Below, piece after piece: positions 25,024-33,959 of a stretch of DNA of 64,000 bases (positions are counted from its first letter, which is position 1; each line of letters starts with the position of its first letter). Made by a program: the position numbers and the translations under genes. The DNA is taken from positions 1,302,001 through 1,366,000 of the forward strand of contig NC_021499.1 in the NCBI RefSeq assembly GCF_000412695.1, read 5' to 3'. The notes beneath the pieces were generated by a model, which had not been told where the DNA came from, searched no databases, and saw nothing but the letters and a program-made list of their open reading frames with translations. The stretch comes from Pseudomonas resinovorans NBRC 106553 (GTDB lineage: Bacteria; Pseudomonadota; Gammaproteobacteria; Pseudomonadales; Pseudomonadaceae).

Positions 25024-25983
25024 TCAGCCCGCGCGCAGCTCGCGAATGCCCTTGCCCAGGCGCTTGCGCAACAGGGTGCGCAGGGTCACGCCGTCGGCGT
25101 AGCCCACCTCGGTGGCGATCTGCTCGACGCTGCGGTCGCCGGTTTTCAACAGGTGCACGGCACGCTCGATGCGCAGGTCCTGGACGTAGGCCAGCGGTGT
25201 CTTGCCCAGTACTTCATGGATACGCCGGGCCAGGGTGCGCTTGCTGGTGGCCAGCTCGGCCGCCGCCGCGTCCAGGTTGAAGCCCTCGGCCAGGCGTTCG
25301 CGAACCCAGCGGTCGAAGCGCTGCACCAGCGGGTCGGCATGGGCCAGGTGATCGGACAGGGCGTAGGCCGATTGCGAGGGGCGCGCGTCGACTATCAGGT
25401 AGCGCGCCACCAGCGCGGCCAGTTCCGGACTGGTCTGGCGGATCAGCCAGAGGGTCAGGTCCAGGTGACTCAAGGCAGCGCCGGCGGTCACCAGCTGCCC
25501 AGCGCTGACAATCATGCGCCCGGCATCCAGCCGCACCTGTGGATAACGCTGCCGGAACAGCGGCGTCAGCCACCAGGTGGTGGTGGCTTCGTGGCCATCG
25601 AGCAGGCCGCTCTCGGCCAACACGAAGGTGCCGATGCAGGCGGCGGCGATGCGTGCGCCGTCCTCCGCCCAGCCGCGCAGGGCGATGACGGCGTCGGCCA
25701 CGTCCGGGCGGGCCAGGGCCTGCTGCAACGGCTCGGGCATCTTGTAGCCCATGGCGGGCACTATCACCCAGTCCGGCGTCGGGCAGTCCGCCAGCGGGCG
25801 CACCGGCACGCCGAAACCCTGGGCGCTGCGCACCTCAAGGCGGACACCGGCCAGGGTCACCTCGAACCGAGGGCAGGGCAGGCCGTGCAAGGCGGCCAGC
25901 TCGTTGGCGGTGGCCAGGGCGTCGAGCACGGCGGCCAGGCCGGTATCGAACACCCCTTCGAGGGCTAGGACGGTGAGCTTCAT
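25024..25983 (-). CDS. GlxA-type transcriptional regulator (DJ-1/PfpI domain plus AraC HTH)
   Basis: 319-residue regulator. The N-terminal DJ-1/PfpI amidotransferase-like domain has AACIGTFVLAESGLLDG near residues 115-131, keeping a Cys in the nucleophile-elbow region. It is followed by a C-terminal AraC double helix-turn-helix (KTPLAYVQDLRIERAVHLL, TEVGYADGVTLRTLLRKRLG). GlxA-type regulators often sense amino-acid derivatives such as glycine betaine. Here the position next to the KstD-like/SDR pair suggests control of that operon, but no ligand is evident. It is convergent with the SDR gene. Confidence 0.88.
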   Translation of the reverse strand: MKLTVLALEGVFDTGLAAVLDALATANELAALHGLPCPRFEVTLAGVRLEVRSAQGFGVPVRPLADCPTPDWVIVPAMGYKMPEPLQQALARPDVADAVIALRGWAEDGARIAAACIGTFVLAESGLLDGHEATTTWWLTPLFRQRYPQVRLDAGRMIVSAGQLVTAGAALSHLDLTLWLIRQTSPELAALVARYLIVDARPSQSAYALSDHLAHADPLVQRFDRWVRERLAEGFNLDAAAAELATSKRTLARRIHEVLGKTPLAYVQDLRIERAVHLLKTGDRSVEQIATEVGYADGVTLRTLLRKRLGKGIRELRAG

Positions 25984-26080
25984 GGCGAGATCGCTACCAA
26001 AGTTGTCAATCGCGCCAGTATTGCAAAGGCCACGGCGGCCATACAGTGAGCCTCACCCCCCCTTGCCCCGGAGACGCCTC

Positions 26081-26521
26081 ATGTACCAGAAGACCCTTAT
26101 CGCCGGATGGGGCGACATGGACTTCAACTCCCATATGCGCAACACCGCCTACCTCGACAAGTCCGCCGACGTGCGCATGCTGTATTTCTCCGAGAACGGC
26201 TTCCCCATGTCGGAGTTCCGCCGCCTGCGCCTGGGGCCGGTGGTGATGAAGGACGAGATCGAGTACCTGCGCGAGATCAATCTGCTCGAGGAGATCGACA
26301 TTGGCTTCTGCCTGGCCGGCATGTCCGAGGACGGCAGCCGCATGCTGCTGCGCAATGAGTTCCGCCGGGGCGACAGGCTGGCTGCGCGGGTCACCTCCAC
26401 CGTCGGCTGGTTCGACCTGGAACAGCGCAAGCTGGTGGCGCCACCGCCGGCCCTGCTGCAAGCGCTCCAGGCGCTGGAAAAAGGCGAGGATTTCCGCGAG
26501 CTGCCGGGCAGCGCACGCTGA
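26081..26521 (+). CDS. Hot-dog fold thioesterase family protein
   Basis: 146-residue protein with the 4-hydroxybenzoyl-CoA-thioesterase-like signature GDMDFNSHMRNTAYLD near residues 11-26, where Asp is the usual catalytic position. The start ATG is at 26081 (MYQKTLIAGWGDMD). A long upstream in-frame reading exists but has no features. The substrate is an unknown acyl-CoA. It is followed after 12 bases by a DUF488 gene. The order suggests one transcript. Confidence 0.83.
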   Translation: MYQKTLIAGWGDMDFNSHMRNTAYLDKSADVRMLYFSENGFPMSEFRRLRLGPVVMKDEIEYLREINLLEEIDIGFCLAGMSEDGSRMLLRNEFRRGDRLAARVTSTVGWFDLEQRKLVAPPPALLQALQALEKGEDFRELPGSAR

Positions 26522-26533
26522 GGAGGAGGAAGG

Positions 26534-26920
26534 ATGAGCATCAGCATCGTTCGACTGGGTACGCCACGCGCGGCCGACGAAGGCCCGCGCATCGGTACCG
26601 TGCGGCGCCCGCCACGGGGTGTGCCCAAGGCCGAGTTCGCCAGTCGCGACTACTACGACACCTGGCTGCCGCTGCTGGCGCCCAGCGCCGAGCTGATGGC
26701 CGGGGGCAAGACGGCCGAAAGCGAGTCCGACTGGGCGCGCTTCGCCAAGCGCTACCGTGCGGAGATCGAGGGTGGGGAGGGAGGTCGGGTGCTGGACATG
26801 CTGGCGCTGCTGTCCGCCACCAGCCATTTTGCGGTGGGCTGCTACTGCGAGGACGAGGCGCGCTGCCATCGCTCGGTGTTGCGGAAGATGCTGGAAGAAC
26901 GAGGCGCTGTGTTGCGCTGA
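26534..26920 (+). CDS. DUF488 family protein
   Basis: 128-residue small cytoplasmic protein. It has the DUF488 pattern: an N-terminal RGVPK-like segment, a YYDTWLPLLAPS block and the C-terminal FAVGCYCEDEARCHRSVL with closely spaced Cys and His residues. The function of the family is not established; the Cys/His set suggests metal binding. It lies 12 bases after the thioesterase gene. Confidence 0.85.
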   Translation: MSISIVRLGTPRAADEGPRIGTVRRPPRGVPKAEFASRDYYDTWLPLLAPSAELMAGGKTAESESDWARFAKRYRAEIEGGEGGRVLDMLALLSATSHFAVGCYCEDEARCHRSVLRKMLEERGAVLR

Positions 26921-26932
26921 GGAGTGGGGACC

Positions 26933-27014
26933 GTAGGATGGGTCGAGCGGAGCGATACCCATCAGCTCTTCTGGCTCAAGGGCCGTAGGATGGGTTGAGC
27001 GAAGCGATACCCAT
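26933..27014 (+). repeat. Two tandem half-palindromes of REP family A
   Basis: GTAGGATGGGTCGAGCGGAGCG is followed about 40 bases later by GTAGGATGGGTTGAGCGAAGCG in the same direction, so this is a direct repeat of the left arm without a right arm. Confidence 0.8.
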
Positions 27015-27051
27015 CGGCGAAGCCCGGATGGACGCCGGCGGTGAGGCTGGA

Positions 27052-27377
27052 GCTCAGTTCATTGCCGAGTGGACTTCGGGTTTCTGTTTCGCCCTCCCGG
27101 GCGACTCCCTTTGGCAGTCGTCGGAATGCCGCACCACCCAAAGGAAGCAAAACGCTTGCCCCTGCATCCGGAACTCGGCGTCCCCGTTTGCCTTCGCCAA
27201 ACTCCCCTCATTCCATCGCTGTTCCAGGGGCACGGCGCGAGGGGCCATCCATGGCCCCGCGCGCCTCTCGCGGCATCCATGCCGCTCAACCCCTTCCACA
27301 GCGATTCCACTCGGCCTCCTGAAGGGGCGCGTTGCGCGGCGTCATCTTCGTTGCTTCGTTTCAGGCCGGTGCGGGCA
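27052..27377 (+). repeat. Dispersed ~325-bp repeat element, copy B
   Basis: Near-identical blocks to copies at 15915-16226 and 61989-62300, starting GCTCAGTTCATTGCCGAGTG and ending CAGGCCGGTGCGGGCA. It is flanked on both sides by REP family A palindromes (26933-27014 and 27385-27455). Confidence 0.87.
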
Positions 27378-27384
27378 CCACTTT

Positions 27385-27455
27385 GTAGGATGGGTTGAGG
27401 TACGAAACCCATGCGGACCGCGATTGATGGGTATCGCAAGCTCAACCCATCCTAC
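27385..27455. repeat. REP-like palindrome, family A
   Basis: Arms GTAGGATGGGTTGAGG and CTCAACCCATCCTAC with a short centre. It directly follows dispersed element copy B. Confidence 0.85.
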
Positions 27456-27646
27456 GTTGGCGCCCCCGTGTTTACCGGCGCGATTCCCCACTCATTTGCC
27501 TCTGGAAGTCATTCGACCAAAGGCGCAAAATCGCGCCCCGTCGACGGAAGGTGCTGAATAACCCCGCACCTTCGTTTCTATACTTGGCTGATATCTTCCA
27601 AGTATTTCGTGGCTTTTCTCTTCCTATTCCCATCACTGGACGCATC

Positions 27647-28594
27647 GTGAATATTCGCAGTTCGATCGCCAAGCTGTTCGTCGTTGGTTCCTGCCTGTTG
27701 GTTCTTGCAGGCTCCCCAGTCCAGGCCCAGGAGGCGCCGCCGCCGGTTCGTGATCCGGCGCAGCTGCATCTGGCTTCCGGCAGCGTGCTGCTGCTGGACC
27801 TCAACTCCGACAAGATTCTCTATTCGCGCAATTCCAACCTGGTTGCCCCCATCGCCTCGGTGACCAAACTGATGACCGCCATGGTGGTGCTGGACGCCAA
27901 GCAGTCGATGGACGAGATCATCAGCGTGACCATCCGCGACAACCCCGACATGAAGGGGGTGTATTCGCGGGTGCGCGTCGGTAGCCAGGTGAATCGCCAC
28001 GACATGCTGCTGATGACCCTGATGTCCTCCGAGAACCGCGCCGCCACTGCCCTGGCCCACAACTATCCGGGCGGCTACCCGGCCTTCATCAAGGCGATGA
28101 ACGCCAAGGCCCGTGCCCTCGGCATGAGCAGCACCCGCTACGTCGAACCCACCGGCCTGTCGCTGCACAACGTGTCCAGCGCCCACGACCTGGTGCTGCT
28201 GCTCAAGGAAGCGCGCAAGTACCCCATGCTGAGCCAGCTCAGCACCACCCCGGAAAAGACCATCACCTTCGTCAAGCCGCGCTACAGCCTGGGCTTCCGC
28301 AACACCAACAACCTGGTGCGCAAGGCCGACTGGAGTATCCAGCTGACCAAGACCGGCTTTACCGACGAGGCCGGCCACTGCCTGGTGATGCTCACCCGCA
28401 TGAACGGCCGCCCGGTGGCCATGGTGCTGCTGGATGCCTTCGGCAAGTACACCCACGTGGCCGACGCCACCCGCATGCGCCGCTGGCTGGAAACCGGCAA
28501 GAGTGGTCCGGTACCGGCGGCGGCGAAGAACTACCGCCAGTACAAGGACAGCCAGCTGCGCCAGGCCACGGTGCAGACCGAGGTGAAGAACTGA
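27647..28594 (+). CDS. pbpG: D-alanyl-D-alanine endopeptidase PbpG (PBP7)
   Basis: Periplasmic peptidoglycan endopeptidase of 315 residues. The start is GTG at 27647 (reads [11 protein letters not shown]), giving a clean signal peptide ending VQAQ. The serine-acylation motif is SVTK near residue 70, the SxN motif is SSEN near 127, and the KTG motif is TKTG near 236. It cleaves D-Ala-DAP cross-links during growth. The longer in-frame reading from 27551 would bury the leader and is rejected. The gene is followed by a terminator. Confidence 0.9.
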   Translation: MNIRSSIAKLFVVGSCLLVLAGSPVQAQEAPPPVRDPAQLHLASGSVLLLDLNSDKILYSRNSNLVAPIASVTKLMTAMVVLDAKQSMDEIISVTIRDNPDMKGVYSRVRVGSQVNRHDMLLMTLMSSENRAATALAHNYPGGYPAFIKAMNAKARALGMSSTRYVEPTGLSLHNVSSAHDLVLLLKEARKYPMLSQLSTTPEKTITFVKPRYSLGFRNTNNLVRKADWSIQLTKTGFTDEAGHCLVMLTRMNGRPVAMVLLDAFGKYTHVADATRMRRWLETGKSGPVPAAAKNYRQYKDSQLRQATVQTEVKN

Positions 28595-28611
28595 GGTTCT
28601 TCGCCACCATG

Positions 28612-28641
28612 AAAAAAGCCAGCCGCGAGGCTGGCTTTTTC
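28612..28641. terminator. Rho-independent terminator, bidirectional
   Basis: The stem AAGCCAGCC/GGCTGGCTT has A and T runs on both sides. It separates pbpG from the convergent MFS gene. Confidence 0.88.
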
Positions 28642-28655
28642 GTTTCCGGCGGCCG

Positions 28656-29915
28656 TCAGGCCAGGGCTTCGTTCGTGGTGCGGGTGACGCGCTTGTGCAC
28701 AGCTCGGTGGAGCAGGCTGGAGACGAGGAAGCCGATCACCGCCAGCACGCTCATCAGGCTGAACACGTAGGTGTAGCCCTGTTCGCCCGGGAAGTGGTCG
28801 AGCAGCGCGCCGTAGACGATGTAGGCGAACATGCCGGGGGCGTAGCCGATCAGGCAGCCGATACCGAAGGCGGAGCCGGTGATGCGTGCCGGGATGCCCA
28901 CTTCGCTCATGGGGGCCCAGAACACGCCGCGCATGGTGAACACCACCAGGGCGAAGCTCAGGGTTGCGGCCATGCCGGCATAGATGTAGCTCTCGCCGCG
29001 GGGAATGCTGAGGATCACCGCCATCAGCGGCAACAGCGCGAGGAAGGCCCACTTCAGGTAGCGGCTGGGGCTCTTCAGGCCCTTGTCGGCCATGAAGCCG
29101 CCGGCCGGCCCGCCCAGCACCTTGAGGAAGTACTGGTTGATGATGCCGTAGGCGCCGACCAGGGCGACCGGCAGGTGGTACATCTCCTTCAGGTAGGGGA
29201 TGAAGTAGGTCAGGCCGCAATAGACGATGTAGACCATGAACACGTTCAGGCTCACCAGCCAGATGCCCGGCACGCGCACCGCCTCCAGCAGGCCCGAGAA
29301 GCCCACGGGGTCACGGGCGGCGTTGTCCTGGCGGGCGCCGCGCAGGAGGAGCAGGGTGAGCAGGCCGACACCGATGTCGATCACGGAGTAGAACAGGATC
29401 GCGCCCTTCAGCCCGGCGGCGCCGGAGCCCAGGACGACGAACACGCCGAGGGCGGCGAACGCCACCAGGGTATCCACCACGCCACGGCCACCTTCGAGGA
29501 AGCCGAACATGCGCCCCTGTTCGCCGTCTTCACCGAGGTTGCGCACGGCCTTGAGCAGCGACGGCCAGAACAGGCAGTCGGCGCACACCGCCAGCAGGGC
29601 GAAGACGATGAGCAACTGGTTGAAGCCGGGGAAGCTGGCCAGGTACAGGCCCAGGGCGCCGGTGCCGATCAGCCCGAGGGGGATCAGCTTGCGGGTTTCG
29701 AAGCGGTCGGCGAGCAGGCCGCCCACCACGAACAGGGCGGTGGCCACGATGGCGTTGACGCTGAGCAGGGTGCCGATTTCGGTATGGCTCAGCCCCATCT
29801 GCTCCTGCATCGGGATGTAGAAGGCGTCCTTGAGGTTGGACAGTTTGTAGATGGTCCCGCCGCCGAGGACGAGGACCAGGAAACGGAGCCACTTGGCTTT
29901 AGCCTGTGCTGTCAT
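28656..29915 (-). CDS. MFS transporter
   Basis: 419-residue permease with 12 predicted membrane helices. The loop after helix 2 (GGLLADRFETRKLIPLG) is the MFS signature. The sequence resembles organophosphate/sugar-phosphate or nucleoside-type permeases, but the substrate cannot be set from sequence. It lies 49 bases downstream of the sugar isomerase-like gene on the same strand and probably shares its transcript, so it may import or export that enzyme's substrate. Confidence 0.85.
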   Translation of the reverse strand: MTAQAKAKWLRFLVLVLGGGTIYKLSNLKDAFYIPMQEQMGLSHTEIGTLLSVNAIVATALFVVGGLLADRFETRKLIPLGLIGTGALGLYLASFPGFNQLLIVFALLAVCADCLFWPSLLKAVRNLGEDGEQGRMFGFLEGGRGVVDTLVAFAALGVFVVLGSGAAGLKGAILFYSVIDIGVGLLTLLLLRGARQDNAARDPVGFSGLLEAVRVPGIWLVSLNVFMVYIVYCGLTYFIPYLKEMYHLPVALVGAYGIINQYFLKVLGGPAGGFMADKGLKSPSRYLKWAFLALLPLMAVILSIPRGESYIYAGMAATLSFALVVFTMRGVFWAPMSEVGIPARITGSAFGIGCLIGYAPGMFAYIVYGALLDHFPGEQGYTYVFSLMSVLAVIGFLVSSLLHRAVHKRVTRTTNEALA

Positions 29916-29964
29916 TGTTGTTCTCCACAGTTTCCGGGGTAGGGGGAGCCGTCGGGACGGCCGC

Positions 29965-31041
29965 TCAGGTGCGTTCGCTGTCGGCCAGGGCCAGTTCGGC
30001 CAGCAGGCGCAGCTCGGCCAGCAGGCCGCGCATATGGCGCACCTGGTTGTTGGCCCAGCGGTGCTCGTCGGCCAGCATCCGCTCCAGGCTGTAGCCCGGC
30101 GGCAGCGGCGTTTCGCTCATCTCGCGGTAGGGAATGAAGGGATCTTCGTCTTCGCCCACCTGGCGGAAGGCCGGGGCGATGTAGTGGTTTTCCTGCTCCA
30201 GGATGAAGGCCACCACCTGGGGCGTGGTTTCGCCCAGCAACAGCAGTTCGAGCAGCATGCGCGCGCCGGGCAACTGGTCATCAAGGCTGCCCTGGAGTAC
30301 GCCGTAGTGGCCGAAGCCATTCTGCTCGGGCACCACCCGCACGCCCTTGAGGTGAACCTGGCGGATGAACGGCGCGAGATTGGCCAGGGCCGGCAACGGC
30401 TGTTCGCAGGCGTTGATCATGTTGCCGAAGTCGAACAGGGCGTTCAGGCGCGGGTGTCCGACACGGCGCAGCAGGGTGGCGATCTCGTCGCTCTTGAGCT
30501 CCTCGTGCTGCTCGAAATCGAAGTTCAGGTCGTGTTCGTCGGCCAGCTGTGCCAGGCGCCGCAGGTCGTCCTCGATCAGGCCCATCACCCGCGACAGGTG
30601 GCCCTCGTAGCGCGAATAGACGCGGATGTTGCGGCTGCCGATGGCGCGGGCCACGGCCACCGCCTGGTCGACGTCGGCTGGCAGGGTGCTGCTGATCTCC
30701 ACGTGGACGTCCAGCCCCAGGTCGCGGGCCTTGGCGCCGAAGGCGGCGAGGCGCTCGGGGGACATCCGCGAGAGGCTGTCGTGCTCGCCATCCAGCAGGT
30801 GCAGGGACAGGCCGTCGAGTTCGTGGCGATAGGCGAAGTCGAGCATGTCCTCGGGGCTGACGCGGCCCTGGGTGAGGTTGGTCAGCAGGGGATAGCCGTG
30901 GGCGAACAGGCGCAGGCTGTCGAGGCGCTGCAGCAGGCGGCGGGCGAGTTCGGGGGTGAGCGGCGGGGGCGTGGAGTCGGCCCCGGCGTTGTGGCTCAGC
31001 AAGGCGGCGAATCGGGCTTGGATAGCATTCATTATTGTCAT
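29965..31041 (-). CDS. Sugar phosphate isomerase/epimerase-like TIM-barrel protein
   Basis: 358-residue protein of the xylose-isomerase-like (AP endonuclease 2 type) fold. Metal-site acidic residues and His occur in EHDLNFDFEQHEELKSDE and VHLKGVRV segments, as in these epimerases. The N-terminus begins MTIMNAIQARFAALL; ATG 31032 is an alternative start. It is upstream of the MFS gene and downstream of a MocR regulator gene. The substrate is unknown. Confidence 0.82.
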   Translation of the reverse strand: MTIMNAIQARFAALLSHNAGADSTPPPLTPELARRLLQRLDSLRLFAHGYPLLTNLTQGRVSPEDMLDFAYRHELDGLSLHLLDGEHDSLSRMSPERLAAFGAKARDLGLDVHVEISSTLPADVDQAVAVARAIGSRNIRVYSRYEGHLSRVMGLIEDDLRRLAQLADEHDLNFDFEQHEELKSDEIATLLRRVGHPRLNALFDFGNMINACEQPLPALANLAPFIRQVHLKGVRVVPEQNGFGHYGVLQGSLDDQLPGARMLLELLLLGETTPQVVAFILEQENHYIAPAFRQVGEDEDPFIPYREMSETPLPPGYSLERMLADEHRWANNQVRHMRGLLAELRLLAELALADSERT

Positions 31042-31129
31042 TCCTGATAGCGGCGCCGGGGTGGCCGGCGGACTCTTTATCGCTCCGGAATGGTTCTATC
31101 TCTATAGCCATTTTCCTTTTGTTGTTATG

Positions 31130-31143
31130 ACCACTTTGGTGGT
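31130..31143. promoter_or_regulatory. Candidate operator before the isomerase/MFS operon
   Basis: ACCACTTTGGTGGT has perfect 5-base arms (ACCAC/GTGGT). It lies about 90 bases before the isomerase start and next to the MITE. GntR-type regulators bind palindromes of this kind; the MocR gene upstream is the natural candidate. Confidence 0.35.
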
Positions 31144-31147
31144 GCGC

Positions 31148-31345
31148 AGAACCTGTTTACGCTCTCGCGAGCTAGAGCCATGCAAGGCAAAAACAGGCGA
31201 GGAAGCGGAGTTTACGAGCTGTAAATGAGCATTACTCGTTTCACTCGCCCTTCGGGCCGCGCTGAAGCGCGTTAGCCGCGAGCGGCTTGCCGAGCCTGTT
31301 TTTAACGCCGCAGGGCCGACGCGCAGCAGAGCGTAAATAGGTTCT
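31148..31345. mobile_element. 198-bp MITE-like element with 18-bp terminal inverted repeats
   Basis: Ends are AGAACCTGTTTACGCTCT and the complement of AGAACCTATTTACGCTCT (one mismatch). The interior has GC-rich internal palindromes and no ORF of note. Similar short elements occur in several Pseudomonas genomes from memory. No clear target-site duplication is seen. Its last base supplies part of the stop codon of the MocR gene. Confidence 0.82.
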
Positions 31346-32841
31346 CAGCGTAGGTAGCCGAGTGAGCGCAGGGCGCTGGCGAATTCCTGTACGCGCTGCT
31401 CCGCCTGCTCCTCCGGGGTGGCGGCGAAACCCAGCAAGAGGCCGGGCGGCAGGTAGCGGCGGATGCAGTAGTCGCGCAGGGCGTAGGTGTAGACCTGGTG
31501 CTCGGCGAGCCCGCGCGCCAGGGCGTCGTCGTCCACGGCCTGGTCCAGCCAGCCCATCAGGTGCAGGCCGGCTTCCACCGGAGCCACCCTGAGGAACCCA
31601 CCCAGATGGCGCTGCAGCGATTCCACCAGGCTGGCCTGGCGCGCCTGGTAGAGCGTGCGCATGCGGCGGATGTGGCCGAGGAAGTGGCCGTCCTGCATGA
31701 AGTCGGCGGTGGTGGCCTGGTGCAGGGTGGAGGGGCTGCGGTCCATCACCGCGCGGATCGCGCAGAAGGGTTCGACCAGCGCCTCGGGGAGGATCACGTA
31801 GCCCAGGCGCAACGAGGGGTAGAGCACCTTGCTGAAGGTGCCCACGTAGATGACCTTCTGCCACGGGTCCATGGCGTGGAGCGCCGGCAGCGGGCGGCCG
31901 ACATAGCGGAACTCGCTGTCGCAGTCGTCCTCGACTATCCAGCCCTGGCCACGGCCGGCCCAGTCGATCAGTTCCTGGCGGCGTGCGTAGCTCATGGTGG
32001 TGCCCAGCGGGTGCTGGCGTGAGGGCGTGGTGAAGGCCAGGCGCGCCTCCGGGCATTCGCGCAGGCCTTGCTGCACGTCCAGCCCCTGGTCGTCGATGCG
32101 CAGGGGCACCAGCTGGCAACCGAGGGCCTGGAAGGCGATGCGCGCGGCGATGTGGCCGGGGTCCTCCATCCACACGCTGTCGCCGGGGTTGAGCAGCAGC
32201 ATGCCCAGCAGGTTGAAGGCCTGCTGCGCGCCGGAGGTGATCACCACCTGGTCCGGGCTGCAGTCGATGCCGCGCGCATCGAAGACGTATTCGACTATGG
32301 ATTCGCGCAGGCGCTGCAGTCCCTTCAGTTCGCCGTAGCCCAGTTGCGCCTTGTTCGGCTTGCGCAGGTGGCGGTCGACCAGGCGCTTCCACACCGGCAT
32401 GGGGAAGGCGTCGTAGGCCGGGTGGCTGGGCAGGAAGGAGGTGGGGCAGTCCGCCGCCCAGGCGTCGTAGGACACCCCGCCGAAGTGTTCGCTGCGCAGG
32501 GAGTGCACCGCCTGGCTCAGGCTCGACAGGCGCGGTGGCTTGCGCGGGGCGTCGGCGGCGGCGTCGCGGCCTTCCCACTCATCGCTGACGTAGGTGCCGG
32601 CGCCGGTGCGTGGCGCCAGGAAGCCTTCGGCGGTGAGCTGGTCGAAGGCGTTCAGCAGGGTGATGCGCGACAGCGCCAGTTCCTTGCACAGGGTCCGCGT
32701 GGAGGGCAGGCGGGTACCGCCGGGCAGGCGCCCTTCGAGGATCTGCTTGCGTACCTGCAGGTAGAGCTGACGATACAGCGGTATCGCGCTGGAGCGGTCC
32801 AGCGCGATGCCGGAGAGCAACATGCCGCCGGGGATCTTCAT
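31345..32841 (-). CDS. MocR-type regulator (GntR HTH plus aminotransferase domain)
   Basis: 498-residue PLP-binding transcription factor. The N-terminal winged helix is at about residues 18-85 (GGTRLPSTRTLCKELALSRITL). The aminotransferase-like domain carries VGTFSKVLYPSLRLGYVILP with the PLP Lys. These regulators often sense amino-acid or amine metabolites. The stop codon TGA ends inside the MITE: its third base is the last base of the element, so the C-terminus YLR was set by the insertion. It is upstream of the isomerase/MFS pair on the same strand. The start is ATG 32841. Confidence 0.88.
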   Translation of the reverse strand: MKIPGGMLLSGIALDRSSAIPLYRQLYLQVRKQILEGRLPGGTRLPSTRTLCKELALSRITLLNAFDQLTAEGFLAPRTGAGTYVSDEWEGRDAAADAPRKPPRLSSLSQAVHSLRSEHFGGVSYDAWAADCPTSFLPSHPAYDAFPMPVWKRLVDRHLRKPNKAQLGYGELKGLQRLRESIVEYVFDARGIDCSPDQVVITSGAQQAFNLLGMLLLNPGDSVWMEDPGHIAARIAFQALGCQLVPLRIDDQGLDVQQGLRECPEARLAFTTPSRQHPLGTTMSYARRQELIDWAGRGQGWIVEDDCDSEFRYVGRPLPALHAMDPWQKVIYVGTFSKVLYPSLRLGYVILPEALVEPFCAIRAVMDRSPSTLHQATTADFMQDGHFLGHIRRMRTLYQARQASLVESLQRHLGGFLRVAPVEAGLHLMGWLDQAVDDDALARGLAEHQVYTYALRDYCIRRYLPPGLLLGFAATPEEQAEQRVQEFASALRSLGYLR

Positions 32842-32912
32842 TCGGTTCCTGCCTTGTGCACAGCGTGCGATGGGCGCCTATTGTGCTCGCCCGTGCCTGG
32901 CGCGGGGAGGGC

Positions 32913-33839
32913 TCAGGGAGTGCCGGTGAGGCGTTGCGCCAGTCGTTGCCGGATCGCTTCGGCCTGTTCGCGGAACAGCTCCACCGCCGTGTCCACCAGG
33001 CTGGAGGCCGGGCGGAATTCGGGGCGGATCAGTTGTACCCGAAAGGGCACCGAGACGGCGAGGCGGCGCATCTCCAGGCCCCGTCCGGCCTCGTCGAGGG
33101 CGCTCAGCGGGTTGACGATGGCCAGGCCCAGGCCCTGGCGCACCATGGCGCAGACCGAGGCGGCGGTACTGGTTTCCACCACCAGGCGGCGGCTCACCGC
33201 GGCGCTGGCGAAGTGCGCATCCAGGCTCTGGCGATAGATGTCCAGGCCCGAGAGGCTGATGAAGGGCTGGTCATGGAAGTCCGCCAGCGCCAGCACCGGC
33301 TTGTGCAGCAGGGGGTGGTTGGCGGGGAGGATGCAGACCATGTCGGCGGCCAGCAGGGTGCTGCCCTGGGTGCCGCGCGGCACCAGCTCGGTTTCCGACA
33401 GGCCGAGGTCGTGGCGCTGGCCGCTCAGGGATTCCTCCAGCAGCGGGGACTCCTGCGCGGCGATGCTCAGGCTGACGCCGGGGTGAAGTGCCTGCAGCGC
33501 CTGGGCGAAGGCCGGCAGCAAGGTCTGGGCGAACACCGGCAGGCCGGTGATGGCCAACTGGCCCTGGTCGAAGCGGCGGATGGCCTGGGCCGCGCCGACG
33601 ATGCGTTCCAGCCCCGCATAGGAACGCTGCACCTCGTCGTACAGCGCCAGCCCCTGGGCGGTGGGGGCCAGGCGACCACCCTCGCGGTCGAACAGGCGGA
33701 AGCCCAGCAGGTGCTCGAAGCGCGCCAGCTCGCGGCTCACCGTGGGCTGCGAGGTGAACAGCAGGCGCGCGGCGCCGGTGACGCTGCCGGCGGTCATCAC
33801 GGCGCGGAAGACTTCGATATGGCGGATGGAGAGGTCCAT
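32913..33839 (-). CDS. lysR: LysR-family transcriptional regulator of lysA
   Basis: 308-residue regulator with the N-terminal helix-turn-helix (GSVTGAARLLFTSQPTVSRELARFE) and a C-terminal co-inducer domain. It is divergent from a lysA gene, as in E. coli, where LysR activates lysA in response to diaminopimelate. A 16-bp palindrome (ATTGGTCCATATCAAT) lies just before the start. The role is inferred from position and family. Confidence 0.85.
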   Translation of the reverse strand: MDLSIRHIEVFRAVMTAGSVTGAARLLFTSQPTVSRELARFEHLLGFRLFDREGGRLAPTAQGLALYDEVQRSYAGLERIVGAAQAIRRFDQGQLAITGLPVFAQTLLPAFAQALQALHPGVSLSIAAQESPLLEESLSGQRHDLGLSETELVPRGTQGSTLLAADMVCILPANHPLLHKPVLALADFHDQPFISLSGLDIYRQSLDAHFASAAVSRRLVVETSTAASVCAMVRQGLGLAIVNPLSALDEAGRGLEMRRLAVSVPFRVQLIRPEFRPASSLVDTAVELFREQAEAIRQRLAQRLTGTP

Positions 33840-33858
33840 GGCGAGCTCGGGCTAGGTG

Positions 33859-33874
33859 ATTGGTCCATATCAAT
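33859..33874. promoter_or_regulatory. Candidate LysR-type operator in the lysR-lysA intergenic region
   Basis: ATTG-N8-CAAT palindrome, 20 bases before the lysR start and about 86 bases before lysA, within an AT-rich 120-bp divergent promoter. Confidence 0.45.
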
Positions 33875-33959
33875 AATGAATCGAGTCTGCATAAATTGGT
33901 ATTTTATTGAATCGATAGGCCTCGCCATCATGGCGCCATTCCCGTTTCCGGAGGCCGCC

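Noticed and set aside
32978..33800. Antisense open readings over lysR
   Set aside because: Shadow frames of the LysR-type gene; no domain pattern.
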